Shown here one piece after another: positions 1 through 8,106 of a stretch of 64,000 nt of DNA (positions are counted from its first letter, which is position 1; the number at the start of each line of letters is the position of its first letter). The notes under the pieces are model-generated. The model saw nothing but the letters and a program-made list of their open reading frames with translations, did no database searches and was not told the origin of the DNA. Position numbers and translations under genes: made by a program. The DNA is taken from positions 62,001 through 126,000 of the forward strand of contig NZ_JAPEHV010000005.1 in the NCBI RefSeq assembly GCF_028823665.1, written 5' to 3'. Origin of the DNA: Microbacterium sp. C7(2022) (GTDB lineage: Bacteria > Actinomycetota > Actinomycetes > Actinomycetales > Microbacteriaceae).

Positions 1-1052
1 GTGGGGGAGCGTTCGAGTGCAAGACCACCGTCCCCGCAAACGTCTACACGGCAGGGTCGATGCTCGGGCAATCGGGGTGCACCATTAACGGCAGCTTGTT
101 CGCGGGGGGTGCGAATCCCGTGAACACAGACAAAGCGGTGTACCTCAATAACAGCGATCAGGTTCTGGGTAATGTCGTTGCAGTGGGCAACGTGCTACTC
201 GGCAACTCACCGGCCAAGATCGGCGGAACTCTCACCGTGCCCAAGACGGCCAAGGTCATCACGCGCTGGAGCGACACGCTCACAACGCCGACCTCGGTCG
301 ACGCTTCGATCAATGGCGGCAAGACAAACGGGATTGTCTGGTCAGACTCTCTGGGGAAGCCGACGTTCGATCCCTGGTTTGACTACAACTTCAAGGCGTC
401 TGACTGGCCCGGCTACGACATCGTTACATTGACAGCAACGTCGACCCCCTACAACTGCACCAACTTCAAAGGGAGCGCCACGACGTTTTGGAACACCTAC
501 ATCACCGGGCTCAGTAAGAACACAGTGGTGGATGCCACTGTGTGCACCGGAGGGTGGGACACGGCTCTGGGCGCTGACTCGACGGCGTCAATTGGCGTAA
601 ACGTCGCATTCATTGGGACGCACTTCACACTGGGTAACTTCACGCTGAAGCCCAAGACCGGAACGACGCCGAAGGCCTGGTTCATCGTCCCGGACAAGGT
701 CGCTGACAACAAGCCGACGTGTCCGTCCGCCACGAGCGGCGGAGGTGGCAACGGAAACGGCAACGGCAACGGCAACGGTGGGGGCGGGAGCTCGTCAACC
801 GATGGCTGGATCGAGACCGATGCATCGGTAAACGTGACCGTGACCTCCATGATGTACACGCCGTGCATCATCCAGATCGGCAACGGCGGCACGTGGACGG
901 GGTCGATGTACTCCGGCTCGCTCAACGACGGCGGCACGATCACTATCAAGACAGTGCCGATCGGCTGGCCCGGTCAATGGGGATCCAGCGGATCCGGTAG
1001 CACAGGCACCCCCACCCTCGGCTCACTTGTCTCGCAGCGGGACGTCCCGTGA
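1..1052 (+). CDS. Secreted pilus-locus protein, 5' end outside window
   Basis: The reading frame is open from the first bases of the window (codons start at 3) to TGA at 1050-1052, so the gene begins upstream; the ATG at 60 is only an internal Met. About 350 residues are visible. The protein is rich in Gly, Thr, Ser and Asn, has scattered Cys residues, and carries a Gly/Asn tract (about GGGGNGNGNGNGNGGGG) near 742-787 linking two parts. It has no enzyme motif, no membrane segment in the visible part, and no family I can name. The stop overlaps the prepilin peptidase start by 4 bp (GTGA), so the two are translationally coupled. Together with the pilM and pilB remnants downstream this suggests a type IV pilus-associated surface or minor-pilin-like protein. 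That role is inference from context. Confidence 0.7.
   Translation, partial: GGAFECKTTVPANVYTAGSMLGQSGCTINGSLFAGGANPVNTDKAVYLNNSDQVLGNVVAVGNVLLGNSPAKIGGTLTVPKTAKVITRWSDTLTTPTSVDASINGGKTNGIVWSDSLGKPTFDPWFDYNFKASDWPGYDIVTLTATSTPYNCTNFKGSATTFWNTYITGLSKNTVVDATVCTGGWDTALGADSTASIGVNVAFIGTHFTLGNFTLKPKTGTTPKAWFIVPDKVADNKPTCPSATSGGGGNGNGNGNGNGGGGSSSTDGWIETDASVNVTVTSMMYTPCIIQIGNGGTWTGSMYSGSLNDGGTITIKTVPIGWPGQWGSSGSGSTGTPTLGSLVSQRDVP
745..795 (+). repeat. Tandem AACGGC hexamer tract
   Basis: Near-perfect hexamer repeats (aacgga/aacggc/aacggt) encode alternating Asn-Gly and are followed by a G-rich run encoding Gly. A six-base unit can change copy number without shifting the frame, so the linker length could vary between strains. 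Confidence 0.7.
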
Positions 1053-1891
1053 CGGGCGTCAGCCCGGCGGTGCTGGCGTTCGTCCTCGTGTTCGCGGGGC
1101 TGTTCGGCCTCGTCATCGGCTCATTCCTCAACGTGGTCATTTACCGCGTCCCGGCAGGCATCCCGCTCACCCGTGAGAGCCGCTGCCCGCACTGCGACGA
1201 ACCCGTACGCCCCGTCGAGAACATCCCGGTGGTCTCGTGGCTCGTTCTCCGCGGCCGCTGCGCAGGCTGCAAAGCCCCCATCTCGGCGCGCTACCCCATC
1301 GTCGAACTCGCCACGGCGCTCGCCTTCGTCGGCATCACCTGGTACTTCGTCGCCACCGCGACGCTCGACTCGACCGGCGCCGTCTGGTCACTCGTGCTCA
1401 CCGTCGCAGCGTTCCTCTACTTGGCATCCATCTCGATCGCCCTCACGCTCATCGACCTCGACACGCACAGACTGCCCAACGCCATCGTGCTGCCCGCGTA
1501 CGCGGTCGGCGCGGTGCTGCTGGTCGCGGCATCCGTCCTCGTCGGCGACCTTGACGCACTCGTACGTGCCGCCATCGGCATGGCCGCGCTCTACGCGTTC
1601 TACTTCATCCTGCGCTTCGTCCGCCCCGATGGAATGGGCGGCGGCGACGTCAAGCTGGCCGGAGTCCTCGGCCTCTACCTCGGCTGGCTCGGCTGGGGGG
1701 CGCTCGTCGTCGGTGCGTTCGGCGCATTCTTGCTCGGCGGAATCTTCGGCATCGGCCTGCTCATCACCAGGCGCGCCGGTCGCAAGACCGCCATCCCGTT
1801 CGGGCCGTGGATGATCCTCGGAGCCTGGGTGGGTGTTTTCGGCGGAGAGTCGCTCTCTCGCTGGTATCTCGGACTATTCATCACCGCGTGA
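1049..1891 (+). CDS. pilD: Prepilin peptidase (A24 family, type IV leader peptidase)
   Basis: 280 aa, GTG start inside the upstream stop (GTGA overlap). It is a polytopic membrane aspartyl protease that cleaves, and in the full-length family methylates, type IV prepilins. Near the N-terminus a GSFLNVVIYR block (24-33) is followed by two CxxC pairs (46-49 and 71-74), the zinc-binding cytoplasmic loop of bifunctional family members. Further on, LIDLDTHRLPN and GMGGGDVK carry the two catalytic aspartates (the second is the GxGD-type site). Several hydrophobic helices fill the rest. All key residues are present, so this enzyme looks intact even though the next genes are broken. The neighbours (surface protein, pilM, pilB) fit a pilus operon. 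Symbol by family; the organism may use another name. Confidence 0.93.
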   Translation: MTGVSPAVLAFVLVFAGLFGLVIGSFLNVVIYRVPAGIPLTRESRCPHCDEPVRPVENIPVVSWLVLRGRCAGCKAPISARYPIVELATALAFVGITWYFVATATLDSTGAVWSLVLTVAAFLYLASISIALTLIDLDTHRLPNAIVLPAYAVGAVLLVAASVLVGDLDALVRAAIGMAALYAFYFILRFVRPDGMGGGDVKLAGVLGLYLGWLGWGALVVGAFGAFLLGGIFGIGLLITRRAGRKTAIPFGPWMILGAWVGVFGGESLSRWYLGLFITA

Positions 1892-1937
1892 TCGGCAACA
1901 CGATGCACGTGAAACTGGGGAAGGAAGGTGAGTGATC

Positions 1938-2497
1938 ATGGCGAAGACCGTCGTGGCGCGCTCCCACCCTCGTCGCGGCAGGTGAAGTGCCCCTGCCGCC
2001 AGGCGCAGCCAAAGACTCCGAAGTTCTCGATCGAGATGCCGTCGCCCTGGCGCTGCGTCAGCTCTGGACGCGCTCGGGAATCAAGAGCCGCAAGGTGACA
2101 CTCGCGATTGGTAGCCGGCGCATTCTCGTTCGGGAATACACCACCCAAGCGATGCGCGCCGACCTTCTGCGCCAGGCGCTGCCGTACCAGGTGCAGGACC
2201 TCCTCCCGGTGCCGGTGAGCCAAGCCGTGCTCGATTTCTACCCCACGGCAGAAGCCGATGGCCAGATCACCGGCCTTCTCGTTGCCGCCGTGACCGAGAC
2301 CATCGAAGAGCTCATTGCCACCATGGCGAAAGCGAAGCTCGAGATCGACACGGTCGACCTCGTCCCGTTCGGGCTCGCACGCATCGCGCGGGGCCTCGGC
2401 GCCGAGCGCGAAGCCCTCGCCATGATCCACGTCGGTGACCACACCAGCTACGTCGTCATCGCTGTCGATGGCATCCCGCAGTTCGTGCAAACGTCCG
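1938..2497 (+). pseudogene. pilM: pilM remnant: broken at both ends
   Basis: From 1957 to about 2490 the frame encodes an actin-like PilM pilus-assembly protein (PTLVAAGEVPLPPGA..., ALPYQVQDLLPVPVSQAVLD, VDLVPFGLARIARGL, MIHVGDHTSYVV). Two lesions are visible. At the 5' end, a good Shine-Dalgarno (ggaaggaagg) precedes ATG 1938, which reads MAKTVV, the normal PilM start, then shifts frame and stops at 1983-1985. The PilM frame resumes with RAPTLVAAGEV, so roughly 15-20 codons including the first nucleotide-binding strand are missing. At the 3' end the match stops near 2490-2500, where the sequence becomes the antisense of pilB. The open frame to 3861 is read-through. A GTG at 1987 could start a truncated product lacking part of the ATPase fold. 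PilM normally anchors PilN at the inner face of the membrane. Confidence 0.8.
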
Positions 2498-3237
2498 TCC
2501 TGGGGGCGCCGACGCTCGGCGATGTCAATCGCCGACATGATCTTCAGGCGCGAGATCACGCCGTCCTGAATCGCGCGGTCCGCGCGCTGCATCTCGTGCA
2601 GCACGCCGTCGATGCGGAACCGGACCGTGAGCTGCTGCTCGCCGGGCTCGATGTGGATGTCACTGGCGCGGTCATTGATGGCCTGCGTGATGAGCAGATT
2701 CACGAAGCGCACCACAGGGGCATCCGCGTCCTGATCATCCAGAGCTTCGGTGAAGGTAAGTCCCGACGCAGAGCCCGCCGTCTCGCCGATTTGCTCCGAC
2801 AGGTCGCTCAGCTCTTCGTCCGAGCGCAGGTACCGCTCGAACGCCTGGCGCAGGGAATCCGCGGCGACGACGACAGCCTCAACCTGCAGGTCGGTGAGGC
2901 TCGTCACATCGTCGATCGCGATGATGTCGGTAGGGTCGAGCATCCCGACAATCACCTTGCCGCGCATGCGATCCAGGGGGATCAGCTGATACCGGCGGCA
3001 CAGGTTGCCGGGGACGAGTGCGAGAACATCCTGCGGGATCTCGATCTCGCTGATGTCGTAGTACCGGTGGCCGGTGTGCACGGCAATCGCCTCGGCGATC
3101 TGCGCCTCAGTGGCCAGGTGCTCACTGACGAGCAGCTGTTGCAATTCCGGCCCGTCGCCCGCCTTCGCGAGCGCCGCCGACATGTCAGGAGCACGAACCG
3201 CCCCCGTCAGCACCAGCGTCTGCGCAAGTCCCTTCAC
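2491..3237 (-). pseudogene. pilB: pilB/gspE remnant: N-terminal half only
   Basis: GTG start at 3237. About 249 residues match the N-terminal half of a type II/IV secretion ATPase: an MshEN/GSPII_E_N-like domain (LVLTGAVRAPDMSAAL, IPQDVLALVPGNLCRRYQLIP, VIVGMLDPTDIIAIDDV), then the start of the motor domain (DAPVVRFVNLLITQAINDRA, SDIHIEPGEQQLTVRFRIDG, IDIAERRRPQDGRL). Immediately after DGRL the family sequence ends and the frame continues into the antisense of pilM. The Walker A, Asp/His boxes and Walker B are therefore missing, so the product could not power pilus extension. The open frame continuing to 1936 is an artefact of high GC. A TAGTAT -10-like hexamer lies about 24 nt before the start. 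Confidence 0.82.
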
Positions 3238-3310
3238 AATGACTCCCCAATCCCCGTTGCCATACTACGGCCCACGTGTCCACCCCGGCGCGGGTGTCGT
3301 GCGGCGTCGC

Positions 3311-3316
3311 TATGGT
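3311..3316 (+). promoter_or_regulatory. -10 box TATGGT, leaderless yihY
   Basis: TATGGT, 6-nt spacer (caaggc), then ATG 3323. This is the actinobacterial leaderless geometry, putting the transcript start on or next to the start codon. Confidence 0.5.
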
Positions 3317-3322
3317 CAAGGC

Positions 3323-4321
3323 ATGAAGGAGTTCGTCGCGAAAGCCATTCGGTGGGTGCTGACTCTCAAGGTCGTGCGCTCCTTCCTCCTCTACAGCGAG
3401 CGCCGCGGCCCGATGCTCGCCGACAGCGTGACCTATCGCACCCTCTTCAGCGTCTTCGCCGGCGTGCTGCTGGGCTTCTCGGTCGCGGCGATCTGGCTCG
3501 CCGACAACCCCGTCGCGTGGCAAGCACTCGTCGATGCGGTGAATCGCGCGATCCCGGGGCTCGTCGGCCCCGACGGCATCATCAAGACCAGTCAGATCGA
3601 AGCCCCGCCGGGAGTGACGATCGCCGGCGCCATCTCGGTGATCGTGCTCGTCGGGGCGGCGATCGGCGCCATCGCCACGCTGCGCCTCGCGATTCGATCG
3701 ATCGCCGACTTCGCACAAGACGACGGCTTCTTCTTGTGGGTCTACCTGCGCAACCTGCTGATCGCCCTCGGCATCGGCGCGGCCCTTGCCGCGTCGGCGG
3801 CGATCACGTTCTTCGGCAGTGCCGGGCTCAGCATCGTCGGGCAATGGCTGGGCCTCGCTGAGGACGACGCCCTGCTGCAGTTCGGAACCCGCACGCTCGC
3901 CCTCGTGGTCGTGTTCGCATTGGATGCCGCGGTCATCGCGGTGCTGTTCCTGGTGCTCTCCGGCGTCAAGCCGTCGGCACGGTCGCTGTGGTCGGGGTCG
4001 TTGCTCGGAGCGGTCGGGTTGATCGTGCTGCAGCAGTTGTCCTCCCTCTTCGTCGGCGGTGCGGACTCGAACCCTTTGCTTGCCACCTTTGCGTCGCTCA
4101 TCGCGTTGCTGCTGTGGTTCAACCTGTCGGCCCAGGTCATCCTGATCGCCTGCGCGTACATCGTCACCGGCATCGAAGAAGAACGCGACCGCGTGCGTGC
4201 CAAGTTCGGAGCCTCGACCTTCGCGCAGCGCCGCGTGCGGCGCGCCGAGAACGAGGTGCGTCTGGCGAAGAAAGAACTCGCCATCGCGCGCAAGGCCGAG
4301 GCCGAAGAGCGGCAGGGCTAG
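3323..4321 (+). CDS. YihY/BrkB family inner-membrane protein
   Basis: 332 aa starting at ATG 3323 (MKEFVAKAIRWVLTLKVVRS). Upstream in-frame codons belong to antisense pilB and were discarded. The family signature near the N-terminus (LYSERRGPMLADSVTYRTLFSVFAGVLLGFSVAAIW) is followed by about six hydrophobic segments, including LIVLQQLSSLFVG and LLLWFNLSAQVILIACAYIVTGIEEE. The C-terminus is a charged Arg/Lys/Glu-rich cytoplasmic tail. Family members were once called ribonuclease BN; no nuclease activity is supported and the molecular role is unsettled. The stop TAG (4319-4321) shares bases with the stop of the convergent amidotransferase gene, so there is no terminator between them. Confidence 0.9.
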   Translation: MKEFVAKAIRWVLTLKVVRSFLLYSERRGPMLADSVTYRTLFSVFAGVLLGFSVAAIWLADNPVAWQALVDAVNRAIPGLVGPDGIIKTSQIEAPPGVTIAGAISVIVLVGAAIGAIATLRLAIRSIADFAQDDGFFLWVYLRNLLIALGIGAALAASAAITFFGSAGLSIVGQWLGLAEDDALLQFGTRTLALVVVFALDAAVIAVLFLVLSGVKPSARSLWSGSLLGAVGLIVLQQLSSLFVGGADSNPLLATFASLIALLLWFNLSAQVILIACAYIVTGIEEERDRVRAKFGASTFAQRRVRRAENEVRLAKKELAIARKAEAEERQG

Positions 4322-5049
4322 CGCGCGTAGCGCTCGACGAACGTGCGGAGCATGAGGCTCGGATGCTGCACCGCAGCACGCTGCACGGCCGAGAGAGTCA
4401 ACTCCAACTCGTCGGCGGCGAAGTAGCCGTGGTTGGCGTACGCATGAATGCGCGTCGTGATTCCCTCGAGGTCGAGCTCGGGGTGGAACTGCGTGGCGTA
4501 GATGTTCTGCTTCACCCGGAACATCTGCACCGGGCACGTGGGGGATGACGCCAGCAACGTCGCCGAGGGCGGCAACGTGCGGATCGCCTCTTTGTGGCCG
4601 ACGAACGCCTCGAACGTACGCGGAAGGCTATTCAAGAGCGGATCGACGGCACCGGCATCCGTCATCGTCACCGGCACCACGCTGATCGGCTCACCGTAGG
4701 TGCGATCGATCACGGCGCCCTGGTGCGCGCCGATCGTGCCGACGCCGTAACAGGCGCCGAGGAACGGGAAGTCCCGCGCGACCACTTCGTCGAGCAACGT
4801 GCCGAACTCGGCTTCGACGCGGCGCTGCACCGCCGACTTCTTCTCGATCGGGTCGGACGCGTTGAACGGGCCGCCCCCGACGAAGATGCCCGACAGGTCA
4901 TCGAGATCCAGCTTCGGCATCGGGGCGGCTTCGAGCCGGATGCGGATCAGTTCGCGCTCGGTGAGGCCGGTGTAACGAAGGAAGAGCGCGTACTCCTCGT
5001 CGGCGGGTACGTCTTCGGCCCGCGTCGCGAGCAGGACGAACGGTTTCAC
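4318..5049 (-). CDS. Class I glutamine amidotransferase (GMP-synthase-like)
   Basis: 243 aa, GTG start at 5049. A stand-alone class I glutaminase domain, expected to hydrolyse glutamine or act on a gamma-glutamyl substrate. The catalytic triad is visible: nucleophile Cys100 in FLGACYGVG, and His189 and Glu191 in QFHPELD. The oxyanion region (GIFVGGGPFNASD) sits around residues 54-66. No synthetase domain is fused and no purine or pyrimidine partner gene is adjacent, so the acceptor is unknown; similar proteins are often labelled GMP synthase-like or YfeJ-like. A TAAGGT -10 lies 6 nt before the start codon, suggesting a leaderless mRNA. The 3' end overlaps the yihY stop on the other strand within CTAG. 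Confidence 0.88.
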   Translation of the reverse strand: MKPFVLLATRAEDVPADEEYALFLRYTGLTERELIRIRLEAAPMPKLDLDDLSGIFVGGGPFNASDPIEKKSAVQRRVEAEFGTLLDEVVARDFPFLGACYGVGTIGAHQGAVIDRTYGEPISVVPVTMTDAGAVDPLLNSLPRTFEAFVGHKEAIRTLPPSATLLASSPTCPVQMFRVKQNIYATQFHPELDLEGITTRIHAYANHGYFAADELELTLSAVQRAAVQHPSLMLRTFVERYAR

Positions 5050-5055
5050 TCCCTC

Positions 5056-5061
5056 ACCTTA
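5056..5061 (-). promoter_or_regulatory. -10 box TAAGGT, leaderless amidotransferase
   Basis: On the minus strand TAAGGT, 6-nt spacer (gaggga), then GTG 5049. The spacer could also serve as a weak Shine-Dalgarno if a short leader exists. Confidence 0.5.
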
Positions 5062-5110
5062 ACGCGAGTGGGTGCCCGACCGTGACGGCCGGACATCCAC
5101 TCGGCCGTGT

Positions 5111-5125
5111 TGCGAAAACGTTCTA
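5111..5125. promoter_or_regulatory. Possible LacI-family operator upstream of glgP
   Basis: TGCGAAAACGTTCTA contains an AACGTT core flanked by an imperfect GAAAACG/CGTTCT symmetry, resembling LacI/CcpA-type operators. It lies about 90 bp upstream of the glgP -10 in the divergent spacer. Single weak site, no regulator gene nearby. Confidence 0.2.
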
Positions 5126-5212
5126 GTACCAGCGGCGGCTCGTCACGTTACGAATGGGAAAAACTTGGGGCCGGTCCGTGCCGCAGAGCGCGGGGGAGTG
5201 GCATCCGCTCAC

Positions 5213-5218
5213 TATGTT
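5213..5218 (+). promoter_or_regulatory. -10 box TATGTT, leaderless glgP
   Basis: TATGTT, 6-nt spacer (cgtatt), then GTG 5225. It supports this start over the upstream in-frame GTG/ATG codons. Confidence 0.5.
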
Positions 5219-5224
5219 CGTATT

Positions 5225-7759
5225 GTGAGCCTCGAACAGCCCTCCGCCTCTGCATCCGGTGACCCTCAGCCCGCGCGCGCCGCGCTGCGCGCCGAGCATC
5301 CGCTGGCCATCGCGCCGGTGATGGCGCCGCCCGTGACCGTCGACGGGTTCGTGGCCCAGTTTCTGCGCAACCTCAACTTCGACCGGGGAGTCGCGCTGTC
5401 GGCGTCGAGCATCACCGACCAGTACTTCGCCCTCGCCTACACCGTGCGCGACTACCTCGTGGCGCGATGGCTCGAAGACCAGCGGCGCCTGCGCGAGACC
5501 CAGGCGAAGACCGTCTGCTACCTCTCGGCCGAATACCTCCTGGGGCGACAGCTCGACAACGATCTGCTCGCCGGAGGCCTCGACGAGATCGCTACCGAAG
5601 CGCTCGCCGCGTGCGGCATCGACATCGCCGACCTGCGCGACGCCGAAGTCGAGCCGGGCCTCGGCAACGGCGGGCTCGGCCGGTTGGCAGCCTGCTTCAT
5701 CGACTCGCTTGCCACGATGAGCGTGCCGAACATCGGCTACGGCATTCGATACGAGTACGGCATCTTCCGGCAGACCTTTGTCGACGCGCAGCAGGTTGAG
5801 CAGCCCGACGCGTGGCTGACGATGGGCTCGCCGTGGGAGTTCCCGCACCCCGAGGCTGCGCAGACGGTGTCGTTCGGCGGGCACACCGAAACCTACGACG
5901 ACGACGGAGTCACCCGCACGCGTTGGGTGCCCGGCTGGGGTGTGCAAGCGGTGCCCTACAACCTGATGGTCCCCGGCTTCCAGAACGGACGCGTGAACAC
6001 CCTGCGCCTGTGGAGCTCCGTGGCCACCGACTCGTTCGACCTGCGCGTGTTCAATTCCGGCGATTACGAAGAAGCCGTGCGCGCGCAAACCTTCGCCGAG
6101 AACATCTCGAAGGTGCTCTACCCCGAAGACTCCACGCCGCAAGGCAAAGAGCTGCGCCTGCAGCAGCAGTACTTCTTCGTCGCGGCATCCATCGCCGACT
6201 TCCTCTCGCAGATGGTGCCCGACGACGCCGACCTCACCGCGCTCGGCGATCGCGTCATCTTCCAACTGAACGACACGCACCCCGTCATCGCCGTGCCCGA
6301 GCTCATGCGCGTGCTCGTCGACGAGAAAAAGATGGAATGGGATGCCGCGTGGGCGGTCACCCAGCAGTGCTTCGCATACACGTGCCACACTCTGCTGCCC
6401 GAGGCGCTCGAAGTGTGGTCGGTCGATCTGCTGGGCCGCCTCTTGCCGCGACACCTCGAGATCATCTACCGCATCAACGCGGAGTTTCTGCTCGCCGTTC
6501 GCGAGCGGTTCGGCGACGACGAAATGCGCATTCGCGACATGTCGATCATCGCCGAATACCCCGAGCGCTCGGTGCGCATGGCCTACCTCGCGACCGTCGC
6601 CGGAGCGAAGGTCAACGGCGTCGCCGAACTGCACTCGCAGCTACTGCGCGACAAGGTGCTGCCGGCGTTCGACGAATTCTTCCCGGGGAAGTTCACCAAC
6701 GTCACCAACGGTGTCACCCCGCGCCGGTTCATGCGGCTGGCCAATCCGCAACTGTCGGGGCTGCTCACCGACACCCTCGGCGCCGGGTGGGAGACCGACC
6801 TCGACCGGCTGCGCGGGCTCGAAGCGTTCGCCGATGACGCTGACTTCCGGGCGCAGTTCGCCGAGGTGAAGGCCGCCAACAAGCGGCGCCTGAGTGAAGT
6901 CCTGCACGCCCGTGACGGGTTCGACGTCAGCGACGGGCACATGCTCGACGTGATGGTCAAGCGCCTCCACGAGTACAAGCGGCAGATGCTGAAGGTGCTC
7001 CACGTCGTGTCGACGTATGAATCCGTGGTGTCGGGCCGGGTCGCGGCATCCGATCTCCAACCGCGCACCGCGGTGTTCGGCGCGAAAGCCGCGCCCGGCT
7101 ACCAGATGGCGAAGCGCATCATCCATCTCATCAACGCCGTCGGCAGTGTCGTGAACGACGACCCGCGGCTCGAGGGACGACTGAAGGTGCTCTTCCCGCC
7201 CAACTACAACGTCACGCTCGCCGAGCGCGTGATCCCCGCCGCCGACCTGTCGGAGCAGATTTCGCTCGCCGGCAAAGAGGCATCGGGCACCGGGAACATG
7301 AAGTTCGCCCTGAACGGCGCGCTCACGATCGGCACCGACGACGGAGCGAACGTCGAAATTCGCCAGCTCGTCGGGGACGAGAACTTCTTCTTGTTCGGCA
7401 TGAGCGAGCCCGAGGTCGAGGCCCTGTGGGCTCGCGGGTACAAGCCGTCGTCGTTCTACCAAGCGGACGACGACCTGCGCCGGGCGATCGACCTGATCGC
7501 GTCGGGTGTTTTTTCGGGCGGGGACCGGTCGGTGTTCGAGCCCCTGGTGTCGAACCTGCTCTACGACGACCGCTTCATGGTGCTCGCCGACTTCACGTCG
7601 TACATGGCGGCGCAGCGCCGGGTGGATGCCGCATACGCCGACCAAGACGCCTGGAACCGTGCGGCGATCCTCAACATCGCGCGCTGCGGGTTCTTCTCGT
7701 CCGACCGCTCCATGCGCGACTACATCGACCGCATCTGGCACACGCCGCCCATGGTGTGA
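5225..7759 (+). CDS. glgP: Glycogen/maltodextrin phosphorylase
   Basis: 844 aa from GTG 5225. It cleaves alpha-1,4-glucan with phosphate to release glucose-1-phosphate, using covalent PLP. Family blocks are intact: TVCYLSAEYLLGRQLDNDL, EPGLGNGGLGRLAACFIDSLAT, GIRYEYGIFRQ, FQLNDTHPVIAVPELMR, NVTNGVTPRRF, VKRLHEYKRQMLKVLH and the PLP site EASGTGNMKFALNGA (Lys693). The length suits the E. coli GlgP/MalP type. The first 40 residues are Ala/Pro-rich and not conserved. The frame is open upstream to 5072 but lacks family sequence; the start was placed at the GTG with a -10 box six bases upstream. No debranching or maltodextrin gene is adjacent. The PLP and substrate residues look normal, so the enzyme should be active. 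Confidence 0.96.
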   Translation: MSLEQPSASASGDPQPARAALRAEHPLAIAPVMAPPVTVDGFVAQFLRNLNFDRGVALSASSITDQYFALAYTVRDYLVARWLEDQRRLRETQAKTVCYLSAEYLLGRQLDNDLLAGGLDEIATEALAACGIDIADLRDAEVEPGLGNGGLGRLAACFIDSLATMSVPNIGYGIRYEYGIFRQTFVDAQQVEQPDAWLTMGSPWEFPHPEAAQTVSFGGHTETYDDDGVTRTRWVPGWGVQAVPYNLMVPGFQNGRVNTLRLWSSVATDSFDLRVFNSGDYEEAVRAQTFAENISKVLYPEDSTPQGKELRLQQQYFFVAASIADFLSQMVPDDADLTALGDRVIFQLNDTHPVIAVPELMRVLVDEKKMEWDAAWAVTQQCFAYTCHTLLPEALEVWSVDLLGRLLPRHLEIIYRINAEFLLAVRERFGDDEMRIRDMSIIAEYPERSVRMAYLATVAGAKVNGVAELHSQLLRDKVLPAFDEFFPGKFTNVTNGVTPRRFMRLANPQLSGLLTDTLGAGWETDLDRLRGLEAFADDADFRAQFAEVKAANKRRLSEVLHARDGFDVSDGHMLDVMVKRLHEYKRQMLKVLHVVSTYESVVSGRVAASDLQPRTAVFGAKAAPGYQMAKRIIHLINAVGSVVNDDPRLEGRLKVLFPPNYNVTLAERVIPAADLSEQISLAGKEASGTGNMKFALNGALTIGTDDGANVEIRQLVGDENFFLFGMSEPEVEALWARGYKPSSFYQADDDLRRAIDLIASGVFSGGDRSVFEPLVSNLLYDDRFMVLADFTSYMAAQRRVDAAYADQDAWNRAAILNIARCGFFSSDRSMRDYIDRIWHTPPMV

Positions 7760-7860
7760 GGGGCGGCCCGGTTGGGCTTGCGGGGCGGCGGGTGCGGCAT
7801 CCGGCCGTGAACCAGCCATGCCGTGATGTCAACCCCTGCTCGCAGTTCGGTACCCAGGAC

Positions 7861-7866
7861 TAGGGT
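7861..7866 (+). promoter_or_regulatory. -10 box TAGGGT, leaderless small ORF
   Basis: TAGGGT, 6-nt spacer (ggggcc), then ATG 7873 of the 77-aa gene; it probably drives the CYTH gene as well. Confidence 0.45.
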
Positions 7867-7872
7867 GGGGCC

Positions 7873-8106
7873 ATGGCTATTGCACGACTTCACGGCGGCC
7901 CGCTCGACGGGCAGGTTCTTCCGCTCGACGACGAGAACGAGGACTCGATCATCGTTCCGTACAGCGAGACGCAGGTCGTCTACCGACGGCAGGGCGGTCT
8001 CGCGAACACGGGACAGGGCGATGGCCCCACCGAGGGCGAGTTCTGGTTCGTTGAGTCTCAGGACGACATCGACCCCGACGCCGACTCCGCGCGTGACCGA
8101 CGCTGA
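7873..8106 (+). CDS. Small hypothetical protein upstream of CYTH gene
   Basis: 77 aa, beginning MAIARLHGGPLDGQVLPLDD and rich in Asp, Glu and Gln. It has no signal peptide, membrane segment or recognised catalytic motif. The LHGGPLDGQ opening resembles short conserved actinobacterial hypotheticals, but I cannot assign a family. A leaderless-type -10 box sits directly before the ATG, and its 3' end overlaps the start of the CYTH gene by 14 bp in another frame. The two are therefore co-transcribed and probably translationally coupled. Small size, regular codon use and a dedicated promoter argue that it is real rather than an incidental frame. Confidence 0.65.
   Translation: MAIARLHGGPLDGQVLPLDDENEDSIIVPYSETQVVYRRQGGLANTGQGDGPTEGEFWFVESQDDIDPDADSARDRR

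Noticed and set aside
1936..3237. 433-residue open frame on the minus strand as a full PilB
   Set aside because: After DGRL it reads the antisense of pilM; the Walker and Asp/His boxes are absent.
1987..3861. 624-residue open frame on the plus strand
   Set aside because: Only the part to about 2490 resembles PilM; the rest is antisense pilB and an out-of-frame reading of yihY.
5072..5224. Upstream extension of glgP
   Set aside because: No family sequence, and the -10 box six bases before GTG 5225 sets the start.
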